Shown one piece after another: positions 1 to 5,858 of a stretch of DNA of 8,822 nucleotides. The notes beneath the pieces were generated by a model. That model was given only the letters and a program-made list of their open reading frames with translations. It was not told the origin of the DNA and did no database searches. How positions within the stretch are numbered: the stretch's first letter is position 1; each line of letters starts with the position of its first letter. Both the position numbers and the translations under genes were made by a program. The DNA comes from Clostridiales bacterium (GTDB taxonomy: Bacteria > Bacillota > Clostridia > Lachnospirales > Lachnospiraceae). The DNA lies in NCBI GenBank assembly GCA_029267975.1, contig JAJUHH010000100.1:1-8822 (forward strand), given 5' to 3'.

Positions 1-719
1 CCTTCAAATATCCCCGGAGTTCGGAATATACCCTGAGAAATGTGTCCTTGACCATAAGAAACGGAGAAAAGTTATCCATCGTCGGACAAAACGGTGCGGG
101 AAAGACGACCTTTATCAAACTTCTCTGCCGGCTCTATGAACCGGAGGAGGGGGAGATTCTGTTGAATGGAAGAAACATTAAGGAGTATGGGGTTGAAGAA
201 TATAACCTTCTGCTGGCAGTGGTATTCCAGGACTTTAAGCTGTTCTCCTTCTCCATTAAGGAGAATATTGCATTTAACAAAGAAGCGGATATGGAGAGAC
301 TGAACACTGCCTTAAAGAAAGCCGGAATTGCTGACAGGATTGAGGCTTTGGATGCCGGAGTCGATACCAGCATTTATAAAAATTTCGATAAGGATGGAGT
401 TGAATTATCCGGCGGAGAAAATCAGAAGATTGCAATTGCAAGGGCAATCTATAAGGATTCTCCCATTGTCATACTGGATGAGCCCACAGCGGCCTTAGAC
501 CCTTACGCTGAGTTTGAGATCTATACCAAGTTTAATGAATTGGTCAGTGACAGAACGGCAATTTATATCTCACATCGACTTTCCTCCTGTCGTTTCTGTG
601 ACCGGATCGCTGTATTTGATAAGGGCAGGCTGGTGGAATACGGTACCCATAAGGAATTAGAAGCGCTTGGAGGATTATACAGTACCATGTGGCGCACCCA
701 GGCTCAGTATTATGCATAG
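1..719 (+). CDS. ABC exporter ATP-binding domain, 3' part of gene (5' end outside window)
   Basis: The reading frame is open from the left edge, so this is the C-terminal 238 residues of a larger protein; the GTG at 42 is internal and not a start. Visible nucleotide-binding motifs in order are Walker A (GQNGAGKTT), the Q-loop (VVFQD), the signature (LSGGENQ), Walker B (IVILDEP), a D-loop (TAALD) and the H-loop (ISHRLSS). The residues before Walker A (FKYP...YTLRNVSLTI) are typical of exporters with a membrane domain fused to the ATPase, as in the MsbA type, and the protein ends shortly after the usual 'YGTHKEL' segment. It would power ATP-driven export across the membrane. The substrate cannot be told because the membrane domain is outside the window. 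A terminator follows directly, so this is the last gene of its transcript. Confidence 0.95.
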   Translation, partial: FKYPRSSEYTLRNVSLTIRNGEKLSIVGQNGAGKTTFIKLLCRLYEPEEGEILLNGRNIKEYGVEEYNLLLAVVFQDFKLFSFSIKENIAFNKEADMERLNTALKKAGIADRIEALDAGVDTSIYKNFDKDGVELSGGENQKIAIARAIYKDSPIVILDEPTAALDPYAEFEIYTKFNELVSDRTAIYISHRLSSCRFCDRIAVFDKGRLVEYGTHKELEALGGLYSTMWRTQAQYYA

Positions 720-750
720 GTAAGTTAACAGATCAGTTCAGGTTATTAAA

Positions 751-790
751 GAAGGAAAGGGATAGATGTTGCTCTTTCCTTCTGTTTTTC
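751..790 (+). terminator. Intrinsic terminator after the ABC exporter gene
   Basis: A perfect 9-bp stem pairs GAAGGAAAG (751-759) with CTTTCCTTC (774-782) and is followed by TGTTTTTC. It lies 31 bases after the ABC stop codon and separates that gene from the downstream region. Confidence 0.8.
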
Positions 791-837
791 TCTTCATAAT
801 GCAACAGCCCATATTTGCTCTTAAGGGGGTGTTCTGA

Positions 838-936
838 ATGTGCAATGATCATAGAATATGTCTACCGTTGAATGAAAAAGTATATATTTACCCTGGGACT
901 GATCTTAAAAGTATAGAAATTCATATATACATATAA
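838..936 (+). CDS. Possible 32-residue small ORF upstream of the VirB4-like gene
   Basis: An ATG at 838 opens 32 codons ending in TAA (934-936). It is preceded by AAGGGGG (823-829) at a normal ribosome-binding distance of 8 bases. The peptide starts MCNDHRICLPLNEK and has two Cys, two His and several Tyr/Ile residues. It has no membrane segment and no family I recognise. It lies in an otherwise empty gap of about 250 bases between the terminator at 790 and the next gene. It may be a leader peptide or chance; only the ribosome binding site speaks for it. Confidence 0.2.
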   Translation: MCNDHRICLPLNEKVYIYPGTDLKSIEIHIYI

Positions 937-945
937 AGAAAAATC

Positions 946-954
946 TGGCATAAT
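946..954 (+). promoter_or_regulatory. Candidate extended -10 promoter for the VirB4-like gene
   Basis: TGG-CATAAT fits an extended -10 element (TGn followed by a TATAAT-like hexamer). No good -35 hexamer is seen 16-18 bases upstream. Transcription would start near 961, leaving a leader of about 85 bases that contains the hairpin at 972-992. Confidence 0.3.
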
Positions 955-971
955 ATAGATGTAATTGGGAT

Positions 972-992
972 CGGACATTCTTTCAGTGTCCG
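972..992 (+). other. Hairpin in the leader of the VirB4-like gene
   Basis: CGGACA (972-977) pairs with TGTCCG (987-992) around a 9-base loop. No U-tract follows directly (the T-run at 1014-1020 is over 20 bases away), so it is not an intrinsic terminator. A role in mRNA stability or protein binding is possible but unsupported. Confidence 0.35.
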
Positions 993-1046
993 GGTAAAAC
1001 TGATACATTTATGTTTTTTTACATTCCAAATGGGGAGGTCAGGGTT

Positions 1047-2138
1047 ATGGCTGTACAAATCTTTCAACAAAGAAGAGATATGATATCTCTTGGAAGTGGT
1101 TTTTATTTCGGTCCGAAGAGTAGCGGCAAAACCAGTGCATTGCAGCGGGAGATAGAGCATGTGCTGGAGAACACCGAAGGAACTGTATTTGTGATCAGCA
1201 GAAGTGAGGATTTTCAGGAACTGACTGAAAAGTATGAGGGGATTGTCATTGATCTGGCAAAAGAGCCGTTCAATCCCTTATTTATTCAGGATGCCGGCGA
1301 TATGAGTGAGCAGGATGTGGTATTTTTGAGTAAGATAAAGTTTGGTCTTGCCAAGCTCCTTATTGGCTCGAAGCTGCCAAAGCTGACCAGTCTGCAAAAA
1401 TATCTCATAGAACAGGTCATGCTGAAGCTCTGTATTGACTGCGGCGACTTAAACTGGAGCCAATATGCAAATGCCTTTCAGGAAATGATTGAGACCTATC
1501 AGAATAAGAAAATAGATAAAAAGCTGGCTGCAATTAAAACTGACCTTCATGATATTGCACTGGAGCTAAATATTACCCCTATACAGTCTGACAGCATACT
1601 GTTAAAGGATACCTTCCTTAAGGAGCTTGAGGAGTTGTCCAAGGCAGTGAGCGAGTTAGGGAAGCTGGCTGCCGGAAAGGATCAGTTCAATATCGGAAGC
1701 TATAGGCTTGTAATCTATGATTTGACCAATGTAGCGAAAGAAGAAACAGATCTATACCGCCTGATGGCTGTGGAAGATTTCTGGACCAGGTTAAACGGGA
1801 ATGCCCCTATTACCGGTGCGAGACTCCTGATTGACGACGGAGACAGCCTCTTCTTACACTACGATAAATACTTATTAATGATGTATAAGATGGCTAAGGT
1901 TCATGGGTTTGTCATTACATCAGTGATCGAAGATACCCTGACCTTCCTGTCCAAGAAATCAAACTTCCGCAAAGTATCCGGTTACTATGAGCTATATTCC
2001 CATTCTGCAGGAAAGGTAGCCGTCCTGAAACAACAGTTTAATTTAAGTGCGGAAGAGATGGACTGGATTACGAACAAAACAGCAGGGCAGAAGCTGGTTA
2101 TCTGCGAGGGTAATCGTTTCCTAGTGAAGGCCAGATAA
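1047..2138 (+). CDS. Stand-alone VirB4/TraE-like P-loop ATPase (C-terminal motor domain only)
   Basis: A 363-residue protein. The start at 1047 is chosen over the in-frame ATG at 1011 because GGGGAGG (1032-1038) lies just ahead of it. Residues 20-80 carry a P-loop (FGPKSSGKT, K28/T29) followed by a pattern typical of VirB4-type ATPases: an 'REI' helix, a VFVISRSEDFQEL strand (compare 'DPEAEY..L' in the family), a VIDL strand and then FNPL. Near residues 217-240 comes the family's 'R-h-h-x-h-D-h' strand (YRLVIYDL). Walker B is at 259-265 (RLLIDDG), with Asp264 where most members have the catalytic Glu. TSVIEDTLTFL (291-301) matches the family's 'TQN..DLL' stretch. Full VirB4 proteins are usually about 600-850 residues; here the N-terminal domain is absent and no other type IV secretion gene is nearby. 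Assignment rests on motif order and is fairly firm; the function is unknown. It could be a domesticated remnant of a conjugative element. Confidence 0.8.
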   Translation: MAVQIFQQRRDMISLGSGFYFGPKSSGKTSALQREIEHVLENTEGTVFVISRSEDFQELTEKYEGIVIDLAKEPFNPLFIQDAGDMSEQDVVFLSKIKFGLAKLLIGSKLPKLTSLQKYLIEQVMLKLCIDCGDLNWSQYANAFQEMIETYQNKKIDKKLAAIKTDLHDIALELNITPIQSDSILLKDTFLKELEELSKAVSELGKLAAGKDQFNIGSYRLVIYDLTNVAKEETDLYRLMAVEDFWTRLNGNAPITGARLLIDDGDSLFLHYDKYLLMMYKMAKVHGFVITSVIEDTLTFLSKKSNFRKVSGYYELYSHSAGKVAVLKQQFNLSAEEMDWITNKTAGQKLVICEGNRFLVKAR

Positions 2139-2489
2139 GAATTTCTTAATTGCTTCGAAGCTTTCCTTACTTATCATATGTTCTATGCGGCAGGCATCCG
2201 TGTCTGCCGTTTTTTTGTCCACACCAAGGGATTCAAGCCAACCTGTCAGCAGAGTGTGTCGTTCGTAGATCATCTCAGCAATCTGACGGCCTTCCGGTGT
2301 AAGCAGGATATTGCCGTTGTCATTCACCGTAATAAAGCCATTTTCGCGCAGATGCTTCATGGCCACACTGACACTGGACTTTTTAAACGCCAGCTCGTTA
2401 GCAATATCAATGGAGCGAACAGCCGGCAAACGGTTGCTGAGTATTAATATGGTTTCAAGATAATTCTCTGATGATTCGTTCATTTGCAT
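2121..2489 (-). CDS. DtxR/MntR-family metal-dependent transcriptional repressor, short form
   Basis: A 122-residue protein with the two-domain DtxR/MntR core: an N-terminal winged helix (about residues 7-66; recognition-helix region FKKSSVSVAMKHLRENGFI, wing at 58-64) and a metal-binding/dimerisation domain (67-120). It lacks the C-terminal SH3-like domain of full DtxR/IdeR, so it has MntR-like length. Ligand positions are mixed. His78 and the C-x-x-E-H set (Cys100, Glu103, His104) match DtxR site residues, and Glu12 matches MntR Glu11. The position of MntR Asp8/DtxR Met10 is Asn9, and DtxR His98 is replaced by Asp98. Such proteins bind Fe2+ or Mn2+ and repress uptake genes when metal is plentiful. 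It is divergent from the feo operon. The start at 2489 is preceded by AGAGGTG on the minus strand. Its last 18 bases overlap the convergent ATPase gene. Iron sensing for feo is an inference from context. Confidence 0.9.
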   Translation of the reverse strand: MQMNESSENYLETILILSNRLPAVRSIDIANELAFKKSSVSVAMKHLRENGFITVNDNGNILLTPEGRQIAEMIYERHTLLTGWLESLGVDKKTADTDACRIEHMISKESFEAIKKFLSGLH

Positions 2490-2516
2490 GGTAGAGCACC
2501 TCTAATATTAAAATAA

Positions 2517-2535
2517 GTAGATAACGATTACCTAC
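2517..2535. promoter_or_regulatory. DtxR-box-like palindrome at the repressor's own start site
   Basis: GTAGATAACGATTACCTAC is an imperfect 19-bp palindrome (14 of 19 positions symmetric) resembling the DtxR/IdeR operator, with TAGGTAA-type half sites. It lies immediately downstream of the minus-strand promoter at 2542-2570, at about +1 to +19 of the repressor transcript. This placement suits autorepression by the DtxR-like protein. Confidence 0.5.
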
Positions 2536-2541
2536 ATCGCT

Positions 2542-2570
2542 AGTATAGCATAGTAAAAGAGGAATATCAA
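2542..2570 (-). promoter_or_regulatory. Sigma-A promoter of the DtxR-like gene
   Basis: On the minus strand TTGATA (2565-2570) and TATACT (2542-2547) are separated by exactly 17 bases, and TGC directly before the -10 box adds an extended -10 motif. Transcription should start near 2535, inside the DtxR-box-like palindrome. Confidence 0.75.
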
Positions 2571-2705
2571 ATGGTCAGTAGGCCTGGTGTAATTAGGCAA
2601 AAGCATCCTTATGCAGGAACATTTGCCAGGAGCTTAACATCAGATCTTGCCTGCGAGTATAACAGCCTTACAGGAATCAATGGCAGCATTTACAAATATT
2701 ATTGA
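2571..2705 (+). CDS. Possible 44-residue ORF in the divergent regulatory region
   Basis: An ATG at 2571 opens 44 codons ending in TGA (2703-2705), with AGAGGA (2558-2563) 7 bases upstream as a possible ribosome binding site. The peptide begins MVSRPGVIRQKHPYAG. It is basic at its N-terminus, has a single Cys, and has no membrane segment or recognised family. No convincing plus-strand promoter precedes it. The same DNA holds imperfect inverted repeats, GGCAAA (2596-2601) with TTTGCC (2622-2627) around GCAT-CCTT-ATGC (2603-2614), so the constraint may be structural rather than coding. Probably chance. Confidence 0.18.
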   Translation: MVSRPGVIRQKHPYAGTFARSLTSDLACEYNSLTGINGSIYKYY

Positions 2706-2708
2706 AAA

Positions 2709-2723
2709 TGAGAAATATTATCA
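2709..2723. promoter_or_regulatory. Fur-box-like site upstream of the feo promoter
   Basis: TGAGAAATATTATCA matches the 7-1-7 Fur consensus TGATAATNATTATCA at 12 of 14 defined positions. It ends 9 bases upstream of the -35 hexamer. Its right half is a perfect ATTATCA. Confidence 0.55.
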
Positions 2724-2732
2724 AAATTTATC

Positions 2733-2761
2733 TTGACAACGGACAGCAGTAGGACTATACT
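2733..2761 (+). promoter_or_regulatory. Sigma-A promoter of the feo operon
   Basis: A perfect TTGACA (2733-2738) and TATACT (2756-2761) are separated by 17 bases, giving a start near 2768 and a leader of about 68 bases before the first feoA. A near-consensus promoter of this kind needs repression to be shut off, in keeping with the operators around it. Confidence 0.88.
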
Positions 2762-2768
2762 ACTGTTG
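2744..2768. promoter_or_regulatory. Strong dyad operator covering the -10 box of the feo promoter
   Basis: The core CAGTAGGACTATACTACTG (2747-2765) has perfect 6-bp arms around 7 bases. The symmetry extends outward to 9-base arms, CAGCAGTAG (2744-2752) and CTACTGTTG (2760-2768), with 8 of 9 pairing. It covers the -10 hexamer and the predicted start, a classic repressor position. Its GTAG/CTAC half sites also occur in the 2517-2535 palindrome but are 7 rather than 11 bases apart, so the same protein need not bind both. Confidence 0.6.
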
Positions 2769-2772
2769 AAAA

Positions 2773-2804
2773 GATATTATTGAGAGTCATTATCAATTAA
2801 TATC
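2773..2804. promoter_or_regulatory. Second Fur-box-like site inside a larger dyad in the feo leader
   Basis: TGAGAGTCATTATCA (2781-2795) matches the 15-base Fur consensus at 12 of 14 defined positions. It sits within a wider inverted repeat, GATATTATTGA (2773-2783) against TCAATTAATATC (2793-2804), which pairs with one bulge. It lies at about +13 to +27 of the feo transcript, where a bound repressor would block RNA polymerase. Confidence 0.55.
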
Positions 2805-2835
2805 CTACATATTGAAAGAAGGAAGATGAGCCAGT

Positions 2836-3045
2836 ATGCCATTAACATTTGCCAGATGTGGAGAAGTTAATCAAATTAAGAAGATCGGTGGACAGGAAGA
2901 TACCAGACGTTTTCTTGCCAATCTAGGTTTTATTGTTGGCAGCGAGGTTACCGTTATATCTGAATTTAATGGGAATCTTATCGTGAATATCAAGGATTCC
3001 AGAGTCGCCATTAATAAAGAGATGGCAACGAAGATCATGATTTAG
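2836..3045 (+). CDS. feoA: FeoA-domain protein, first of two
   Basis: A 69-residue protein consisting of one FeoA (SH3-like beta-barrel) domain, the usual size of free-standing FeoA. Typical features are an N-terminal MPLTFARCGE, the IKKIGG turn, RRFLANLGFIVGSEVTVI across the conserved 'LGF..G..V.V' core, and a final VNIKDSRVAINKEMATKIMI in which the 'DSRVAI' turn and the 'A..I' helix are characteristic. FeoA is a small cytosolic partner of FeoB needed for normal Fe(II) uptake; the molecular role is not settled. The start has AGAAGGAAG about 10 bases upstream. It is the first gene after the strong promoter at 2733, and 49 bases separate it from the second feoA. The two paralogues are clearly diverged, so they are unlikely to be a recent duplication. 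Confidence 0.95.
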   Translation: MPLTFARCGEVNQIKKIGGQEDTRRFLANLGFIVGSEVTVISEFNGNLIVNIKDSRVAINKEMATKIMI

Positions 3046-3094
3046 CGAGACACAGCTCATTTCGAAGAAAAAGAATAGGGAAAGGAGTATTCAG

Positions 3095-3316
3095 ATGCAG
3101 ACATTGCGTGAGGTGGCAATTGGGCAGACAGTAAAGGTTACCAAGTTGAACGGTGAAGGTGCATTCAAGCGTCGCATTATGGACATGGGTATCACAAAGG
3201 GATGCGAGATTTATGTAAGAAGAGTCGCACCTTTAGGTGATCCGGTGGAGATAACCATTCGAGGCTATGAGCTTAGTATACGGAAACAGGATGCAGAAAA
3301 CATCATTGTGGAGTAA
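3095..3316 (+). CDS. feoA: FeoA-domain protein, second of two
   Basis: A 73-residue protein with a complete FeoA domain. It has the family's leading 'TLREV.IGQTVKVTKLNGEG', followed by the helix with FKRRIMDMGI, then TKGCEIYVRRVAPLGDPVEITIRGYELSIRKQDAENI. The 'APLGDP.E....GY.LS.R..DA..I' run is the hallmark of the more canonical FeoA type. A clean ribosome binding site, GAAAGGAG (3080-3087), precedes the ATG. It would act with FeoB at the inner face of the membrane. It lies between the first feoA and feoB, with 84 bases before the FeoB start; that gap contains competing hairpins. Confidence 0.96.
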   Translation: MQTLREVAIGQTVKVTKLNGEGAFKRRIMDMGITKGCEIYVRRVAPLGDPVEITIRGYELSIRKQDAENIIVE

Positions 3317-3345
3317 GCTGCAATCACTGTTATTTTTTTGAACAG

Positions 3346-3367
3346 AAGTTAGTTTAAGCTAACTTAA
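3346..3367 (+). other. Two mutually exclusive hairpins between feoA and feoB
   Basis: AAGTTAG (3346-3352) can pair with CTAACTT (3359-3365). Alternatively TTTAAG (3353-3358), the loop of that hairpin, can pair with CTTAAA (3362-3367). The two share bases, so only one can form at a time. No U-tract follows, so neither is a terminator. They lie about 20 bases before the feoB ribosome binding site. Confidence 0.4.
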
Positions 3368-3400
3368 ATATAATCAGACTTGGAATCAGGAGGAAATGAT

Positions 3401-5560
3401 ATGTCTATTAGAATTGCTCTGGTAGGTAATCCGAACTGTGGTAAGACCACAATGTTTAATGCATTGACCGGTGCGAACCAATATGTTGGAAACTGGCCGG
3501 GTGTAACTGTTGAAAAAAAGGAAGGCAAGTATAAGAACGGAAAAGGCGGAGAAGAGGTTATCATCACCGACCTGCCCGGCATCTATTCCCTATCACCCTA
3601 TACACTGGAAGAGGTCGTAAGCCGGGATTATCTGCTGAAGGAAAAGCCGGATGCGATTATTAACCTGGTGGATGCCACCAATATCGAGAGAAACCTGTAT
3701 TTGACCACACAGCTCATGGAGCTTGGAATTCCTGTTGTGATTGCTCTTAACATGATTGACCTGCTTCGCAAGAACGGGGATAAGATTGATGAGAAGCGAA
3801 TGGGAGCAATGCTTGGCTGTGAAATCATAGAGACCTCCGCTTTGAAGAATCAAGGTATCCGTGAAGTTGCTGAGAAAGCCATAGCCCTGGCTAAGGTTAA
3901 AGAAGTAAAGCTTCCTGAGAAGAGATTTGCAGATGATGTAGAGAAGGCAATCGCTCAGATCCAGGAGACCCTTCCTGTCGACCTTCCGAAGGAGCAACGC
4001 AGATGGTATGCGATTAAGCTGTTTGAAAAGGATAGTAAGGTGATGGAGCAGCTGTCCATTTCCGCGGATCAGCAAAAGTCTAACAACGAGATCATCAGTC
4101 GGATGGAGCAGGAAAAGGACGATGATACAGAAAGCATCATTACCAATGAGCGCTATGAATATATCCAAAAGCTGGTCAAGGTGACCGTTAAGAAATCAGC
4201 AAAGAAACTGACAACCTCTGATAAGATTGATATGATCGCAACAAACCGCATACTGGGTATCCCGATCTTTATACTCATTATGTTTGCTGTTTACTACATA
4301 GCTGTTACCTCTCTGGGAACCATTGTTACGGACTGGACCAATGATACACTCTTTGGGGAATGGATACAACCTGGAGTTGCCAGCTTCTTAGAGAATGTTG
4401 GAACCTCTGAAACCATAGTAAGTCTGGTGGTTGATGGTATTATCGGCGGTGTCGGTGCCGTTATTGGTTTTGCACCTCAGATGGCAATCCTCTTCTTCCT
4501 CCTTTCAATTCTAGAGGATTGCGGCTATATGGTCCGTATTGCCTTTGTTATGGACCGGGTATTCCGTAGATTTGGTCTTTCCGGTAAGAGCTTCATCCCT
4601 TTGTTGATATCCTCAGGCTGTGGCGTACCTGGAATTATGTCCTCCAAGACAATTGAAAATGATAATGACAGAAGACTCACCATTATGACCTCAACCTTTG
4701 TTCCCTGTGGTGCAAAGCTGCCGGTTATTGCATTAATCGCAGGTGTAATGATGGGGGGAGCCTGGTGGATGGCACCGCTCATGTACTTCATTGGTATCGT
4801 GGCAGTATTGGTATCCGCTATTATATTAAAGAAGACAAAGCCCTTCTCCGGTGCGGCAGCTCCCTTTGTCATGGAGCTTCCTCCTTATCATATTCCATCC
4901 ATGAAAGGTGTCTTATTACATGTATGGGAAAGATTAAAGGGCTTCTTAAAGAAAGCCGGAACTATTCTCTTCTTAGCTTGTGTTATCATGTGGTTCTTAT
5001 CTAGCTTTGGCTTTGGAGCGGAAGGCTTTGGCTTGGTAGAAGCAGAAGAGAGTTTACTAGCGATCATCGGTGGTTTTATTGCTCCGATCTTTGCACCTCT
5101 TGGCTTTGGTAATTGGCAGGCAGTTGCTTCTTCACTTTCAGGCTTTGTAGCAAAGGAAAGTATCGTATCAACCATCGGTATCTTAAGTGGTCTGGGTGAA
5201 GAAGCCACAGAGGCAGACGCTTCTCTTTGGAGTTCTGCAAGCGTCATGCTGCCAAGCGCAGTAGCAGCATTTTCCTTCCTGATCTTTAACCTTTTAGACT
5301 CCCCTTGCTTTGCAGCAATCAGTACTATGTCCAAGGAACTAAATGACAGGAAGTGGTTTACCTTTGCACTTATTTACCAGAATGTATTTGCATATCTGAT
5401 TTCACTAATGATATTCCAGATTGGCAGCCTGATTGTATACGGTACCTTTGGTATCGGAACCGTTGTTGCATTTGTCGTATTGGCATTTATGGCATATATG
5501 CTGTTCCGTCCCGATCCGTACAAGAACTCTAAGGTTGTAGTCAGAAGATCTGTAGCTTAA
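3401..5560 (+). CDS. feoB: Ferrous iron transport protein B (FeoB), GTPase-permease
   Basis: A 719-residue polytopic membrane protein that imports Fe(II) with a cytosolic N-terminal GTPase. The start at 3401 follows AGGAGG (3388-3393); the in-frame TTG at 3380 lies upstream of that site and is rejected. G-protein motifs are G1 GNPNCGKTT (9-17), G2 around T36 (GVTVE), G3 DLPG (57-60), G4 NMID (117-120) and G5 SALK (146-149). A helical GDI-like linker (about 155-260) leads to the membrane part from about residue 285. The two Gate-type segments carry the conserved Cys motifs GCGVPG (C407) and VPCGAKLP (C436), with a further Cys in DSPCFAA (C636), as expected for FeoB channel cysteines. A FeoC-like gene is not seen. 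Length and motifs are complete, so the gene should be functional. It is in an operon with the two feoA genes. Confidence 0.98.
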   Translation: MSIRIALVGNPNCGKTTMFNALTGANQYVGNWPGVTVEKKEGKYKNGKGGEEVIITDLPGIYSLSPYTLEEVVSRDYLLKEKPDAIINLVDATNIERNLYLTTQLMELGIPVVIALNMIDLLRKNGDKIDEKRMGAMLGCEIIETSALKNQGIREVAEKAIALAKVKEVKLPEKRFADDVEKAIAQIQETLPVDLPKEQRRWYAIKLFEKDSKVMEQLSISADQQKSNNEIISRMEQEKDDDTESIITNERYEYIQKLVKVTVKKSAKKLTTSDKIDMIATNRILGIPIFILIMFAVYYIAVTSLGTIVTDWTNDTLFGEWIQPGVASFLENVGTSETIVSLVVDGIIGGVGAVIGFAPQMAILFFLLSILEDCGYMVRIAFVMDRVFRRFGLSGKSFIPLLISSGCGVPGIMSSKTIENDNDRRLTIMTSTFVPCGAKLPVIALIAGVMMGGAWWMAPLMYFIGIVAVLVSAIILKKTKPFSGAAAPFVMELPPYHIPSMKGVLLHVWERLKGFLKKAGTILFLACVIMWFLSSFGFGAEGFGLVEAEESLLAIIGGFIAPIFAPLGFGNWQAVASSLSGFVAKESIVSTIGILSGLGEEATEADASLWSSASVMLPSAVAAFSFLIFNLLDSPCFAAISTMSKELNDRKWFTFALIYQNVFAYLISLMIFQIGSLIVYGTFGIGTVVAFVVLAFMAYMLFRPDPYKNSKVVVRRSVA

Positions 5561-5567
5561 GCAAACA

Positions 5568-5621
5568 TTGCCGCGCTGTTTCCTGACCATATAACTTGGT
5601 CGCCAGGAAGCAGCGCGGCAA
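5568..5621. other. Long GC-rich hairpin after feoB, without a U-tract
   Basis: Arms 5568-5585 (TTGCCGCGCTGTTTCCTG) and 5604-5621 (CAGGAAGCAGCGCGGCAA) form an 18-bp stem with one G-U pair; ACCA (5586-5589) and TGGT (5597-5600) can pair inside the loop. It begins 8 bases after the feoB stop. The bases after it, ATATATAACC, hold no U-tract on either strand, so it is not a textbook terminator. It may protect or terminate the long feoAAB message, leaving reduced read-through to the next small genes. Confidence 0.75.
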
Positions 5622-5673
5622 ATATATAACCATTCATCAAAGGCAACATCGTATTCAAAAAGGAGGCTTTCCT

Positions 5674-5856
5674 ATGTGGTTAGTTGATAATGCAGTAAAT
5701 ATTATCATAGTTCTAGCTGTGGTAAGTTACATTGTTTATGTAATCGTAAGAAGAGTAAGACAAAAGGAGTCTGGCGGCTGCCCCGGATGCAGCGGTGGAA
5801 GTTCCGCTTGCTGTGGCTGCAGCAGCTCTGTGTCAAGTGAAAATAAGGTGAAGTAA
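5674..5856 (+). CDS. FeoB-associated Cys-rich membrane protein
   Basis: A 60-residue protein of the small FeoB-associated Cys-rich family commonly found next to feoB in Firmicutes. A single membrane helix (about residues 7-26, NAVNIIIVLAVVSYIVYVIV) is followed by a basic stop-transfer stretch (RRVRQK) and a cytosolic Cys/Gly/Ser tail with CPGC and CCGC, five cysteines in total, suited to metal binding. The start at 5674 is set by AAAAAGGAGG (5657-5666) 7 bases upstream; an upstream in-frame extension lacks such a site. It is presumed to hand over or bind Fe(II) at the FeoB exit, but this role is inferred and not proven for the family. The next small ORF begins 2 bases after its stop. Confidence 0.92.
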   Translation: MWLVDNAVNIIIVLAVVSYIVYVIVRRVRQKESGGCPGCSGGSSACCGCSSSVSSENKVK

Positions 5857-5858
5857 GT

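Noticed and set aside
972..1020. Intrinsic terminator before the VirB4-like gene
   Set aside because: The 6-bp hairpin is more than 20 bases from the T-run at 1014-1020, so the two do not form one terminator.
1011..1046. Longer N-terminus for the VirB4-like protein (start at 1011)
   Set aside because: No ribosome binding site precedes 1011, while GGGGAGG sits at the right distance before the ATG at 1047.
2178..2447. 89-codon plus-strand ORF opposite the DtxR-like gene
   Set aside because: Antisense shadow of a well-supported regulator; no family resemblance.
3380..3400. Upstream TTG start for FeoB
   Set aside because: AGGAGG at 3388-3393 lies inside that extension and points to the ATG at 3401, where FeoB homologues begin.
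3593..4168. 191-codon minus-strand ORF within feoB
   Set aside because: It is the antisense shadow of the feoB GTPase region, with no recognisable domain. The other antisense ORFs in feoB at 4525-4872 and 4888-5334 were rejected for the same reason.
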